DNA of 64,000 bases from Garcia nutans (lineage: Eukaryota > Streptophyta > Magnoliopsida > Malpighiales > Euphorbiaceae), in the NCBI GenBank assembly GCA_947685225.1, contig CANTUV010000032.1:20529501-20593500 (forward strand), read 5' to 3'. The notes below the pieces were generated by a model. It saw only the letters and a list, made by a program, of their open reading frames with translations. It had not been told where the DNA came from and ran no database searches. Both the position numbers and the translations under genes were made by a program. Positions 1-11,840 of the stretch are shown here, one piece after another (positions within the stretch are counted from its first letter, which is position 1; the number at the start of each line of letters is the position of its first letter).

Positions 1-110
1 GACACGCCCGTGTCACTAACAACAAAAGAGGCAGTAGCCAATTCAAATAATTGACACGCCCAACTCAATTGATGAACACGCCCGTGTCTCTTCAATGCCT
101 ATGGCCGTGT
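1..110. repeat. CACGCCCGTGTC palindrome cluster
   Basis: Four or five copies of a GACACGCCCGTGTC-like word lie within about 110 bases, the last in the form ATGGCCGTGTCA. The word is a short CG-containing inverted repeat. Related clusters occur in other LTR families in this window (see 26120, 30520, 33190, 38810, 58685). Confidence 0.7.
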
Positions 111-707
111 CACCCATCACCAAAACCAATTCTCTTCTAATTGCACTCAAACACAATATTCATCATATAACATGCTTCAAATGAATATAATCAATGTTTT
201 AAACACATATTCATCACAAGAATTACTTCACAACACATTAATATAACAATTAAACACATCTCAACTCAAAACCCTAAAATCAACATCTCCACCATTTCCA
301 ACAACAACCTCTAATTAAACTCATAACTTAAAATCAATTTAACACTTGAACACACAACACAACACATCTCAAATCCACCAAGTCACAAAATCATCAAACC
401 TTACTTCACTTCCAACACAACTTCCAATTAAGTAAATAAAACAAGAGAATACTTACCATCTTTCCAACAAAACCAACACCAATCCAATCCTTTAGCTTGT
501 AATCAATTTCAATACTTGTAAACACATATATAACACACTAAATCATGAAATCAATCCATCACAACCTATCTCAAACATTAACAAAGGAAAACAAGTAAGT
601 ACTTACCTCAATTGATGAATTCCACCAAATCTCCACCTAATCCTTTGATTCTTCCTTCAATTCTCTTAAAACCCTAAGGTTTAGGTGAAGATCAACTCAT
701 CTCTCTA

Positions 708-812
708 CCTCTCTCTCTCTCTCTCGTGCAAGAACCAAAAGGAGAAGAAGAAGAAGAAGAAGAAGAGAATATCTTTATTTCTTTTTCCTCTTCCACGATA
801 GCCACATATATG

Positions 813-845
<33 letters not shown>
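708..845. repeat. Microsatellites (CT)n, (GAA)n, (AAT)n
   Basis: A CT run near 708-724, a GAA run near 742-768 and an uninterrupted AAT run near 817-845 sit inside the minus-strand LTR. They give low-complexity open frames that are not genes. Confidence 0.85.
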
Positions 846-1180
846 TAATTACTAATTACCAAAAATCCTCCACCAAGCATTTCATTTCAAGCAATTACTC
901 ATATACCCCTTATCACTTAACTTAGCTTTTGTCTCTTATGAACCCAATTAAGTAATTCCACATGCCATATAAAAATATCTCCTCTTGCATTGACTCTTTC
1001 TCTTTGACCATTTTATATGTTATATATATCACCATATACACAACATATAAACTTGTCTCTAAACCCTAAATTTCCCCAAAACACATATACATATATTTTA
1101 TTTTCTCAATTTAAACCAACAACAATAACAACAACAACAACAACATACAAAACTTCTGGGGCATGCATAGGGATATTACA

Positions 1181-3689
1181 GTTTTAGAAGTTTCTTCATC
1201 AATTGGTAAGCTTTCTTACCAAATTTTCAAATTCTATGGAAAAGTGTGTTATGTAAATTTTAGAATTCTATAGTAGAATGATTTAATTACTTAATTGGAT
1301 ATGAATGAAGTTGTTTTGATTGGTTATTAATGATTTTAAGATTGGATTAAAGAAATGGTTGAGTTTGGGTAAGATTGGTGAAGAGAGAGAATTTAGGGTT
1401 ATGTAATTTTGGAGTTTTGAAATCATGGTTTTTAATTGTGTAAATTGATTCCAAATGAGTTTTTTTTTGATACATAAACAAGTATTTTAAAGTCAAATAT
1501 TAGATTTGGTTGTGTTTGGTTGGAGTTTGAGAATGGAAGTGGAGATTTAGGGTTTTGGAAAAGTGATTTTCCAAAGTGGTTGAATTGTGTGATTTTATTT
1601 TTTTTAAGCATGTTGTTTAGTGTTAAAAGTGATGAATATAAGCTTGAAATGAGTAATTGATTGTGTTGGAATGGAAAACCTTCAATGGGGGAAGTTTATG
1701 CCATTTTTGAGATTTTGTGTATAAGAGTGTATTGTTATAATGTAAATGATTTAAATGTATTAAAATATGTTTTTAATGATATTAATAAACTTAAAACACT
1801 AATTTAAATGGCTTGATATGGTTTTTCAAAGTTAAAGTGAGGTGAAGCTTAATTTTGGAATTTGTTTAGAGTGATGTTTAATTATGGTTTGATGTTGAGA
1901 ATACCTTAGAATATGATATTAAATGATTATGTATGATCACATTTGGTATAGGCATTGAGGGAGGTTGATTTGCTTCATCCAAGTGGTGAAGGGCAAGTTG
2001 GAAGGATAGGATTGGAGGTTGTATTAAGCTTGCTTTGGGTTGCTAGTAGAGGTATGTACAAACTTTGAGTATATTGTTTATATTTGCATGACATTTGGAC
2101 TTAACACATTTTGGTTGAAAAATGTTTTAAGCTACTTGGTTCATTGATTGAGTATGAATAATGTGCTATGACATTTGTAATGTCATATACGTGTTAAATG
2201 CATTGTGAAAAGCCATTGATAATGGCTAAATTGTGTAAAGTGTGAAATATGCATATTATGTGAAAATACCCAAAGTAATTGGATAATGTGTTGTGAATGC
2301 AAAAATGAGATATGTGGAACAATGAAATGAATTGATATTGATAAAAATGAGAAAAAAAATGAGAAAAGTGAGAAAAATGAGAAAGATGTGAAAAATGAGA
2401 AAAATGAGAAAAAAAAATGTGAAAATAAGGCAATGAGCCTAGTTTGATTATGAGAAATAAAATGAGAAATGAATTGTGAAAGTATTTGATAATGAGATAA
2501 ATGAATTAATTGTGTGCCTAGTATGTTATTCAATTTTCAGAGTTCTGGGTTTGGCGACATGCCTATGAATTGCTGGGCAGGTGAAAAGACTGGGTCGTAA
2601 GCCGAGCCCAGCTGATAAATGATAAATATGATGTTTTTGGGGTGAAAAGATTGGGTCGTAAGCCTCAAAAACCGTAGCAGTCTAGTCGGGTTGAGGACCA
2701 AGATACTGGGGGCTAAGGGTCTAGCCGGGTTGAGGTCCAATAGACTGGGGCTGTTACATTATCCATGGATATATATATTGCCCACGGGCTAGACACATGG
2801 TGTCATTATAGATCAAAGCAGTAACTCTGAAATTTGAATAGCATATTAGATCCTTTTTGGGCCCATGCTTGTCTTTGCTTTAATGTGAATTATGAATTGT
2901 GATACAATTGAGCAATATAATGTTATGAGTTGTGAGTATGAAATATTTGAAAAATATAATACAGTGAAACGATGTGACCTCTATATGCATTATGCATTGG
3001 CATTACTTTACATTTTTATTATTATCAAAGTTTGTACCAGTAGGCTTCGGCTTAGCGCGATTGTAATTCGTAGCGCAGGTGTCATGGACATTTTGGTAGA
3101 GCCAGAGAGTTTTACTAGACCTGGTCGGGTCTAGGTTGGTATTTATTGAGCTTGAAGAGTTGTTTTGGGTACATCAAGATCAGAGCCAGTTGCCAGCATG
3201 TACATTTTTGATATTATATATGTTATGATATGTTTTTGAAGCATATATTATAAATTGTAAAGAATGATTTGAATAATTTTGTTTAAGATGGGATTTTATA
3301 TATAATGTTGATATATATATACCTATATATAAGTATTTTGAGAAGATATGGAGAAATTAAGAAGTATTGGTGAATTGGTGAATTAATTTTATTTGGAGTG
3401 TTTGTTTTATGCAGGTTGTATTTTGTTGAATTTTGGAAACGTTCAAATTACAAAGAAAACTCTGGTCATTTTTTTCCAGAGATTTTCATATAAAATATTT
3501 ATTTTGGATTCATATAACAAGCAAAGAATATTTATATACTATTTATTTTATATATTAGTATTTGAAATCTTAAAACAGAAATGTAAAATTTTTTATTAAA
3601 TCGGTCTGTGACATTTTTATACCGTATATGCATATTTTATATATGCTGAAAATATGTATTGTATGTATATAGGGTATAAGGGTGCTACA
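1181..3689 (+). mobile_element. Family-A LTR, 5'-truncated, plus strand
   Basis: This matches the solo LTR at 5427-8291 over most of its length. Shared blocks include the stretch beginning 'gtgaagagagagaatttaggg', the line 'aacacattttggttgaaaaa', the 'tttgtaccrctaggctt' block and the terminal 'gggtataagggtgctaca'. Roughly the first 500 bases of the LTR are missing at the left, where the minus-strand LTR joins. At 2581-2758 the usual 'cttcggggctag' units are largely replaced by two copies of a 'gaaaagactgggtcgtaagcc' unit 60 bases apart and two of 'tctagccgggttgagg'. No primer-binding site follows the 3' end at 3689, so this may be a solo or 3' LTR. Confidence 0.65.
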
Positions 3690-3709
3690 TTTATTTAAAC
3701 CTTTTTAAC

Positions 3710-4172
3710 TATAACGACCCCACCTACACGGTCTTACGACAGCTGGTCTATTGGGCCTTTTCTCCCGTAGGTGGACCGAAGTCCCAGTCCTCAACCCGGC
3801 AGGCGTCCACAGTACTAGACTGCCCTCGCGGGCCCTCCAGCAGGATTTGTTTATTTGGCTCCCAAATGAGTCGCCTCCTCGAATCGAACACCTGACCTCT
3901 CCCTTAAGAGAGCCAGCGAGCACAATCCAGTACCATTTCTACCACTTGGTACTGGATTGTGCTCGCTGGCTCTCTTAAGGGAGAGGTCAGGTGTTCGATC
4001 TAGGGAGGCGACTCCTTTGGGAGCCAAATAAACAAATCCTGCTAGAGGGCCCGCGAGGGCAGTCCAATACTATGGTGGCCTGCCAGGTTGAGGGCTAGGA
4101 CTTCGGTCCACCTACGAGAGAAAAGGCCCAATAGACTAGCTGTCGTAAGACCGTGCAGGTGGGGTCGTTACA
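3710..4172. mobile_element. GC-rich hairpin (inverted-duplicated TGTAACGACCC mini-element)
   Basis: Two arms of about 225 bases (3710-3945 and 3950-4172) are near-perfect reverse complements around a spacer of about 10 bases. The outer ends are TATAACGACCC and GGGTCGTTACA. The left arm matches most of the 267-bp element at 46510-46776, including the AGCAGGATTTGTTTATTTGG and TTAAGAGAGCCAGCGAG words. It is therefore that kind of element duplicated head to head. It is much richer in GC than its surroundings. I see no clean target-site duplication (TTAAC on the left, CATTA on the right). Open frames across the arms are mirror images and not convincing genes. Confidence 0.8.
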
Positions 4173-4829
4173 CATTAGGGGTCTGCTTTGTTAGCCACAA
4201 GTTACTGATTCATAGATTTACCTTGGAGTTAATAGATTTTAGTTCTTAGATAGGGACATTGTTCATTTAAAGTTCAATGATTCTACTTATGAATGAATAG
4301 TGTAAGCATTATAAAATGATGCAATATGGATATGGATCATGACATTAAATGATATAGATTTGAGAATGGACACTAGAAGCTTAAGAAACTTACTGCCAAT
4401 AGATGAAGATCATAACCAAATACCTAGAGTTGCAGAGTATTCTTTTTCTGGCTTTGAATGATTAATCTTTGCTAGAAAAGTCTCTTTTTTACAAATGGAG
4501 TATAAGATAAAATGGTGAGAAAATGATAATGTTTATTGATTATCTTTTCTTTGGTCTGCTAAAAAGGAAAACCTAGCATCTACCAGCCTAAAAAAGAAGA
4601 GAAAAAGATGGAAAAGAGCCCCCACTCAAGAGAGCTGGAAGCTCATAGATGAGAGGTGAGATTTGTATAATAAAATTATTGAGTTCAGGGGTTTCAATTA
4701 CCGAATTTGATAATTTTAAGAATCAATGAATTTGTTCTTTAGCTATATGCTCGACATTCTTTAATAACTGTTGAATACGGTAATATTATTATCAAATTTG
4801 ACAATAACTCTCAGGGTGGCAAAATTCAG
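4173..4829. other. Unassigned AT-rich stretch
   Basis: This lies between the hairpin and the family-B LTR end. I find no open frame of note, no tandem repeat and no second copy elsewhere in the window. It contains a short purine-rich patch near 4592-4625. It may be part of a decayed LTR or an unrelated old insertion. Confidence 0.4.
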
Positions 4830-4957
4830 TTTCTGCAACTGGACCGACCTAACTTAGGGCTTTAAATTAGGTTAAAGCTTTTAAAGTCAGACCGAATTTG
4901 ACTTGGCCTCTATAAATTGAGACCATACTAGCTTGTGGCCAAAATTAAAGGTCTACA
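4830..4957 (-). mobile_element. Family-B LTR terminal fragment (3' LTR of element X)
   Basis: The last ~130 bases before 4957 match the start of the family-B LTR at 49540-49676, including 'gggctttaaattaggttaaagctttt' split across both and the terminal AAGGTCTACA. On the minus strand the LTR begins TGTAGACC at 4957. The rest of the LTR is not recognisable to the left. Confidence 0.7.
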
Positions 4958-4975
4958 GTTTTGCCCCCCCCCCTA
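4958..4975 (-). other. Polypurine tract of element X
   Basis: Directly outside the LTR end, the minus strand reads a run of ten G followed by CAAAAC and then TGTAGACC. The same arrangement (GGGGGCAAAC before TGTAGACC) is present at 43787 and 57708, which supports this as the plus-strand priming site for reverse transcription. Confidence 0.7.
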
Positions 4976-5035
4976 CTTGAACGATCTTGAATTCATTCAA
5001 AGAGTGAAAAGCAATATGACTTTGAGTTGATCTTG

Positions 5036-5352
5036 GATGAGGATGGGTTCTGGACCCAAGAATTAGTTTGGGTTCTAGACCCAAGGATTTGTTTGGATTT
5101 GAGACTAGATTTGGGTTTTTGACCTAAGACTGAATTTAGGTTCTAGACCTTAGACTAGATTTAGGTTCTAGCCCCGAGACTAGATTTTGAGTCCTGGACT
5201 TGAGACTGAATTTTGGATTTTGGACCCGAGATTGAATTTTGGGTTCTGGACCCTGAGACTGGATTTGGATTTTGGACCCATGACTAGATTTGGATTCTGG
5301 ACCCGTGACTAGATTTTGGATTCTAGACCCGAGACTAAATTTGAGTTCATGA
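5036..5352. repeat. Tandem array 'ttctggacccgagactaga'
   Basis: About ten degenerate copies of a ~30-base unit built on GGGTTCTGGACCCGAGACT. It sits just inside the polypurine tract of element X, the same place as the arrays at 43865 and 57780 in related elements, but with different unit length and sequence. Confidence 0.75.
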
Positions 5353-5426
5353 CCTGTGATTTTCTCGATGCTTCAAATAGTTAAGAAAAATCAAATCAAC
5401 TTCAACTCTTCTAGCTTGATTAATCT

Positions 5427-8291
5427 TGTAACATTTGAAAGTTTTGGAAATTAAATAAAATAAATTAAAATTTAATTGGATAAATTAAATAAATGATTTA
5501 AATGGAAAATGAAAGTATTTTAAGTGAAAAAATGAAATGTATATGTGAAATATACATGAAATATACATAATATATATAAAGTCAACAAAAAGTCAATTCT
5601 TTTAAAAGAAAAGTCAAAAGTCAAATGGCATTTTTGTAAATATACTTTGAAAATTTAAAATTATTTAAATAATTTTAAAATAAATTATTTTTAATGAAAG
5701 ATGTAAATTTGGATTTTTATTAATTAAAAAATTAATTAAAATATATTAAAATCTTATATATATATATGGTTATAAAGAAAGTGGAAGGAGAGAGAAATCA
5801 CTTTGATCTTCATCTTCTTCTTCTTCCCCTTGGAGGTTTGAACCTCCACTGATGTCAAGCTTAAGATTTTTCTTCTTCCATGCTTCAAGAATTCAAGGGT
5901 TTTCAAGGTTTTAAGTGGATTTTTGGTGATTTCCACCATAATTAGGAAGTTTTCCAACTTTTTCCTTGAAATTCCATGAATTTGAGATTATGATGATTTT
6001 AGGTTTTTGAAGTAGTATGATTTAATTATCTATTTGTGTATGAGTAAAGTTTTTTTTTGAGTAGTTAACAAGGATTTTAATATTGGATTGAAAAAATAGT
6101 TGAGTTTGAGTGACGTTTGGTGAAGAGAGAGAATTTAGGGTTATAGAAGAATTGGACTTTTTAATTCATATGATTTAATTGTGCAATTTGGTTCTAAATG
6201 TGTTGTTTTGATGCATGAACAAGGATTTTAAAGTCAAATGATGAATTTGGCTAAGTTTGGTTAGAGTTTTGGAATGAAAGTGTTGAATTTAGGGTTTTGG
6301 AAAGGGAAATTTTAAAGATTGGTTCATTGATTAGTTTTAATGTTTAAAGCATGTTTTTTAATGATATATGTGATGAATATAAGCTTGGATTGATAATTGG
6401 ATTGAATTAGAATGGATAACCTTCAATGGGGAAGGTTATGCCATTTTAGGGTTTTGAACATAAACATGTGTTTAACTAATGTAATTGGTTTAAACATATT
6501 AAAATATATTTTTAATAATATTAATAAACTTAAAACACCAATTTGAATGGTTTAATATGGTTTTCCTAAGTTAAAGAAAGGTTATTCTATATTTTGGGGT
6601 TTTGATTAAAGTAGTATATAATTAAGGTTTGATGCTTAAAATGCCTTGGAATGTGATATTAAATGATTGTATTTGATCACATTTGGTATTGGCATTAAGT
6701 AGATGTGATTTTCCCAACACTAGTGTTGAAGAGCAACTTTGAAGAGAAGGTTGGTAAGAGTTTTTAGCTTGCATTTGAAAGGTTTTAGAGGTAAGTATAA
6801 ACTTTTGAAGAATTAGTTATGTTGTCATAAATTTGGGCTTAACACATTTTGGTTGAAAAATGTGTTAAGCTATTTGATGCATTGAACATTTATGAACATG
6901 GTGGTATGACATGTGATTTGTCATGTATGCATCATGTGCATTGTGAAAAGCCATTATTAATGGCTAAATGGCATAAAATGTGAAATATGTGAAAATGACC
7001 CAAACTATTTGGGTAATGTAATTTTGATGTGAAATGTGATATATTGTGAGGAAATGATGAATTAAAATGAAATGAGATTGATATGAATGAGAAAAAATGA
7101 AAATGAAATAATGTAATGAAAAATGTGAAAACGAGCAATGTGCCTAATTGATAATGAGAAATGAGGCAATGTGCCTAATTGATATGAGAAAATGAGAAAA
7201 AGTTAAATATGAATTATTCGTGTGCCTAGTATGTTATTTAATTTCTAAAGTTCTGTGTTGGGCGGCATGCCTATGAGGTTATCCTTATTATTTGACTTTG
7301 GGCTAGCTTTTGAGCAATACTTTGATTTACCATCGGGGCTAGATGCTTGGCATCACTGTGATATGATTTGCCTTCGGGGCTAGCTTTTGAGCATTACTAT
7401 AATTTGCCTTCGGGGATGGATACATGGTGTCAATTTAGACCAAAATAGTAACTCTGGGATTTGAATGACATATTAGATCTTTTGGGCCTTGTGTTTGTGC
7501 TTATGTGAATTGTAAAATAATTGAAGAATATGTTTTAAAATGAAATTATATGACATGTTGTGACATGATATGCAAGGCATTGTGCATTGGCATTGCTTTA
7601 CAATTTTATTGTTATCAAAGTTTGTACCGCTAAGCTTTTGGCTTAGAACGATTGTAATTTATCGTGCAGGTGACGTGGGTGATTATGTAGAGCTGGAGAG
7701 TTCATCTAGACTGGGTTGGGTCTAGATTTGAGATTTTTCTTGTAGAGTTAATTTTGGGTATCAAGATCAGAGACACTGCCATCATGTTTATGTTTTATAT
7801 TACATTTTGATATTATGTATATTATATTATGTTTTGATGTATATATTATAAATTATAAAGAATATGTTGAAAAATTTTATAATGTGGGTTTTATATATGT
7901 GTTTTTGATAAATATATATATGTATGTGTATAAATGTTTTGAGAAACTTGGAGAAATTGAGGAGTATAGGTGAAATATATAATTGGTTTTTATTGAGAAT
8001 ATTTTCTTATGCAGCTTGTGGTTTGTTCAAATTTGGGGATATCTAAACTATAGATAAAACTTTGGTGAATTTTTTTCAGAGATTTTCATATAAAATTCTA
8101 TTTTGGAACCTATAATTTATAAAGAAAATTTATTTATTATTTAATTATACATTTAAATGTATTTTGGGGTTTAAATTTGAAATGTGAAAATTTTTATTTT
8201 TATCGGGTCGTGATATTTTTATATCGTATACGCATATTTTACATATATTAGGTGTATGTATTGTACGTATATAGGATATAAGGGTGTTACA
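5427..8291 (+). mobile_element. Solo LTR, family A, plus strand, TSD AATCT
   Basis: The sequence begins TGTAACATTT and ends GGGTGTTACA, flanked on both sides by AATCT (5422-5426 and 8292-8296). Element X sequence resumes across the join. With complete ends, a perfect 5-base duplication and no interior, this is a solo LTR left by LTR-LTR recombination. At 2865 bases it gives the full LTR length for this subfamily. The shared middle blocks match 1181-3689 and, less closely, the LTRs at 8917 and 15356. No coding. Confidence 0.9.
7296..7435 (+). repeat. 'cttcggggctag' repeat units in family-A LTR
   Basis: Four degenerate units of about 35-40 bases, each centred on TTTGCCTTCGGGGCTAGA followed by a GGCATCAC-like word. 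The array precedes 'agtaactctgggatttgaat'. Counterparts lie at 10961-11098, 17431-17540, 25048-25150 and 29455-29575. Confidence 0.7.
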
Positions 8292-8565
8292 AATCTTCTA
8301 TCATTTGAGAATTATGACTATCTTCTAGCCAACTATTCCATTAGTTAATGGATTTTGCTGACCTTCTGTCATCTAAGAGTTTTAGCATTCTTCTAGCTGG
8401 TTGTTCCATTCTTCAATGGATTTTGCTGACCTTCAGTCATCTGAGAGTTTTGATTTTCTTCTAGTCGGTTGTTCCATTCTTAAATGGATTTTACTGACCT
8501 TCTATCATATGAGAGTTTTGGCTTTCTTCTAGCTGGTTATTCCATTCTTCAGTGAATTTTTCACT
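8292..8565. repeat. 68-bp tandem array in element X
   Basis: Four copies of a unit containing TGACCTTCTGTCATCTGAGAG and CTAGCTGGTTGTTCCATTC. The TGCTGACC word recurs at 8356, 8424 and 8492, a period of 68. The equivalent site in element Y (near 44430-44470) has a single copy of the same motif. Confidence 0.85.
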
Positions 8566-8713
8566 TTGCACTTTAGCAAAAAAAAAAAATAGCTATTTAG
8601 CTACTTTTTAGTTGCCTTATCCTCTTTTTCTCCCTGCATGGCAAAATATTGAAAGTGAGTCTAAAAATATTTTGTATACACATAAACTCAAAAATTGACA
8701 AGGAAAAATTTTG

Positions 8714-8731
8714 CCCCCCCCCCCCCCCCCC
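8714..8731. repeat. Poly-C run of 18
   Basis: An uninterrupted run of 18 C inside element X. In element Y the equivalent position (45165-45172) reads TGCCCCCT with five C. On the coding (minus) strand it is a purine-rich tract resembling the polypurine tract. Run length may be affected by sequencing error. Confidence 0.8.
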
Positions 8732-8916
8732 TTGTGTAGGCTCAAACTACTGATTTGTTGCCATGCGAGCTCCAATTGATGATTGTATTTTATCTCATTC
8801 TTTTGCACAAGAATGCATTTCATCTATCTTCGCAAAGTGATAGGATCTTTATAAAGCAATGGGTCTTTCACGCCTCTATGATTCCACATTTGCTTCTGAT
8901 TGTTTACATCATAGGG

Positions 8917-11819
8917 TGTAATATCAGTGGTTTTGGATAGATTAAATATATATTTGGACATTAATTGAAGTATTGGGAAGGTACATTTGTTGTATATACC
9001 TATTGTATACCTATTATATACACATTATATACATATCATATACTTATTATACATGTTGGATATATATTATATGCTTAATAAATATATAATATACACATAA
9101 TGCATACTTGATGCATACATGGGATATACATTACATATTCATATAAGTAAAAATATGCATTATATATATATAACATATACATATACATAAAATATACCAT
9201 ATATATATTAAGTATAAAGTGGTGTTAGAAAAATTGATAATAATAATAATAAAAAGAGAAGAAAGAAAAATCAAAGAAGGAAATAAATTAATTGGTTGGA
9301 ATTATTTAAATTAATTATTATATATTTATGGATAGAAGATGTGAATTAAATAAATAAATAATTCAAAATTAAAATGATTTTTAGATAGTGGAAAATTATG
9401 GAAAAATTTAGAAATTAATTAAATAATTCAAAATTAAATTAATTTTTAGTGGAAGAATAAAATTAGAATTTTTAAATAAATAAATAAATAAATAATATAC
9501 ATTTGGTGAGTAAAATAAGAAGAAAAATAAAAACACTTCATCTTCTTCTTCTTCCTTTCTTCTTCTTCAAAAACATTTTTCTCCATGAATGAAGAGAGGG
9601 AGCTTTTGTTTCCTTAATTAGATCAAGATTTCATCAATTTTCAAGAAGGGGTTATTTGGGGAATTTGCAAGTGAAAGGTAAGGTTTCTTCAAAACTTAAG
9701 AAGCTTTATGGAATTTTAAGATTATGTGATATATGGGTTTTTGATTGGGTATGTTATAATTGTTGGAATAAGTATGGATGATAATAATTTGATGAGAAAA
9801 TAATGATTTTATAGTTAAATGGTTGATTTGTATAAGTTTAGTTGGAGTTTAGATGAAGTAGAGAGGAATTATGGGTTTCCTTATGACTCTTATAAAGAAA
9901 TGGTTTAAATTGAATTTAATTATTTAAAATGTGTTAGAATATAGTTTTAAAGATATATTTGAACTTAAATTATATTTTTGAAGTTGTTGGAATAAAGTTT
10001 GAAAATTAAAGAAGGTGATTTAAGGTTTTGGTAGAACTTTATTAAAGAATTGATGCGAATTGAATTAAATTGTCTAAATCATATTCTAATATGATTTTAA
10101 GGATGAATATGAATTCAAATTATCATTTAGAATTGATAAGAAAGAAGTTCTAGAATTAAAGAAGGTTAGAGTAAAAATGTGAAAGTTGGAAGAATTAATG
10201 CTAAATTTGTAGTTGATGATTAAAACACCTAAAAATATGATTCTAATGTGTTATATACATCTATATTTGGTTTAGGTGTGGAGTAGAATCAAGTTGTCCA
10301 TACTTAGTGGCGAAGGACACTTGAGGGAAGTGAAGGGAAAGGTGTACATTTAGCTTGGAAGTGATCTTGGTTAAAGGTTAGTACATACTTTGATAGAATT
10401 ATATTGTAATGCATTAACAATGGCATATTGTATTGTATTTAGAAATTAAGACTATGCTACTTTGATGTTTCAATTCACATGAAAAGTGCGTAGATATGTG
10501 TTTAAAGACATGAAATGTATAATTTATGAATGATTATGCCATTTTAAGATGGCTAGTAGCATTGTTAAATATATTTTTTGAAAAGAATGTATTTATGCCA
10601 ATTTTAAGGAATAATTTAGCTACATTGATAATGTGGCAAAGCATTTGATGTTTTTAATTGAAAAGTATGGAAATATGGCTAAAATGAGTGGAATGTGGTT
10701 TATGTGAATTATATGAGGCTAACCCAAAAATGTTTGAGTAGTATAATTGTAATGCTAAATGACATACATTGTGATAAAGTGATAAGATATAATGAATTAA
10801 AGTGATTTGGCATTGTTATGAATGAGAAAAATGAGTAAAAGAGGCAATGGGATAAGAAAATTAATTATGGAAAATATGTTATATTTGTGTGTTGCTTAGT
10901 ATATTATTCAATTCCAGAGTTTTGTGTTTAGTGGCATGCCTATGAGATTATTCTCATCATTTGCCTTCAGGGCTAGATGCTGGGCGTCACTGATATATGA
11001 TTTGCCTTTAGGCTAAACGTTAGACATCACTATAATTTACCTTTAGGCTAGACACTAGGCGTCACTTGTATTGCCTTTGGGCTAGACACTGGGTGTCAAA
11101 ATAAACCAAAATAGTAACTCTGGGATTTGAATAATATATTAGATTATTTGGGCCCAATGCTTGTGTATGTGTTAATGTGATGCTTAGGAAGAATGATAAA
11201 TGTGAATTAAATTGGAATTGCATATCATATTGTGAGATGTCATAAAACAACACCATGCATTGTCATTTCTTTTAAAGTTTCATTATTATCAAATCTTGTA
11301 CCTCTAGGCTTTTAGCTTAGCATGATTGAAATTCATCGCGTACGTGACAATATTGATCCGCTAGATCCGGAGAGCTCATCTAGAACTGATCAAGTCTAGA
11401 CTTGAGTTTGGTTTAGCTTGAAGTAATTTTGCTGCTATAGGATTAGAGCCAGTTGTTATTATGTATACATTCTATTTTATAATACATTTCATCTTTATGC
11501 ATATTATGTTTATATTTTTAGGAGTACTGTAAATTTTAAAGAATTTTTGGGACTAATTTTGTAATATAGGATTGTATATTTATTATATATATGTGTACAT
11601 ATTTACATGTTTTAAGAAAAATGTGGAGAGATTGAGAAGTTAGGGTGAAATGTTTGATATTATTTTTGTGAGTGTACTTTTTGTAGGTTGAGTAATGTTG
11701 ATTTCTTTTTTGATATCCATTTTACAGATAAAACTCTGGCAAATTCTTGTACTGTATATGCATATTTTATATATACTAAGTGTATGTGTTATATGTATAT
11801 AGGATATAAGGGTGCTATA
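8917..11819 (+). repeat. Left (5') LTR of A1
   Basis: It begins TGTAATATCAG and ends GGTGCTATA (CA of the usual TACA ending changed). It aligns along its length with 15356-18409, with many small differences, which suggests an old insertion. It contains ATA-rich stretches near 8985-9200, AAATAAAT runs near 9476-9495, a CTT microsatellite near 9540-9570, and the 'ggctagacactgggcgtcac' array. Confidence 0.85.
10961..11098 (+). repeat. 'ggctagacactgggcgtcac' array, four units
   Basis: Four degenerate units of about 33-40 bases within the left LTR of A1, ending just before 'agtaactctgggatttgaat'. Confidence 0.75.
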
Positions 11820-11826
11820 TTTATTT

Positions 11827-11840
11827 TGGCATCATAGCCT
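11827..11840 (+). other. Primer-binding site of A1 (initiator-Met type)
   Basis: TGGCATCATAGCCT lies seven bases after the left LTR. It matches the common plant site TGGTATCAGAGCC at all but two of 13 positions. This site pairs with the 3' end of initiator tRNA-Met, as known for many Ty3/gypsy and copia elements. Confidence 0.75.

Larger units (their letters stand above)
1..1180 (-). mobile_element. Family-A-like LTR, 5' part, minus strand, cut by window start
   Basis: Read on the minus strand this starts TGTAATATCCC at 1180 and runs out of the window at 1. That start matches other family-A LTRs (TGTAACATCC at 26445, 30863 and 51939). It carries CT, GAA and AAT microsatellites and a cluster of CACGCCCGTG-type palindromes at the left end. 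No coding is visible. To the right it abuts a plus-strand LTR of the same broad family in mid-sequence, so it probably inserted into that LTR. Family assignment is by end sequence and general layout only. Confidence 0.55.

Noticed and set aside
692..880. 62-codon frame rich in I and S
   Set aside because: Translation of CT, GAA and AAT microsatellites.
2183..2533. 116-codon histidine/phenylalanine-rich frame
   Set aside because: Antisense translation of a GAGAAAAATGA-rich low-complexity part of a family-A LTR; related LTRs give similar but non-conserved frames.
3705..3978. Overlapping 72- and 75-codon frames in the hairpin
   Set aside because: They arise from GC-rich inverted arms and mirror each other; no recognisable domain.
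4964..4973. Poly-C run as a sequencing artefact only
   Set aside because: The exact length may be wrong, but a purine tract at this LTR border is expected and is seen in related elements.
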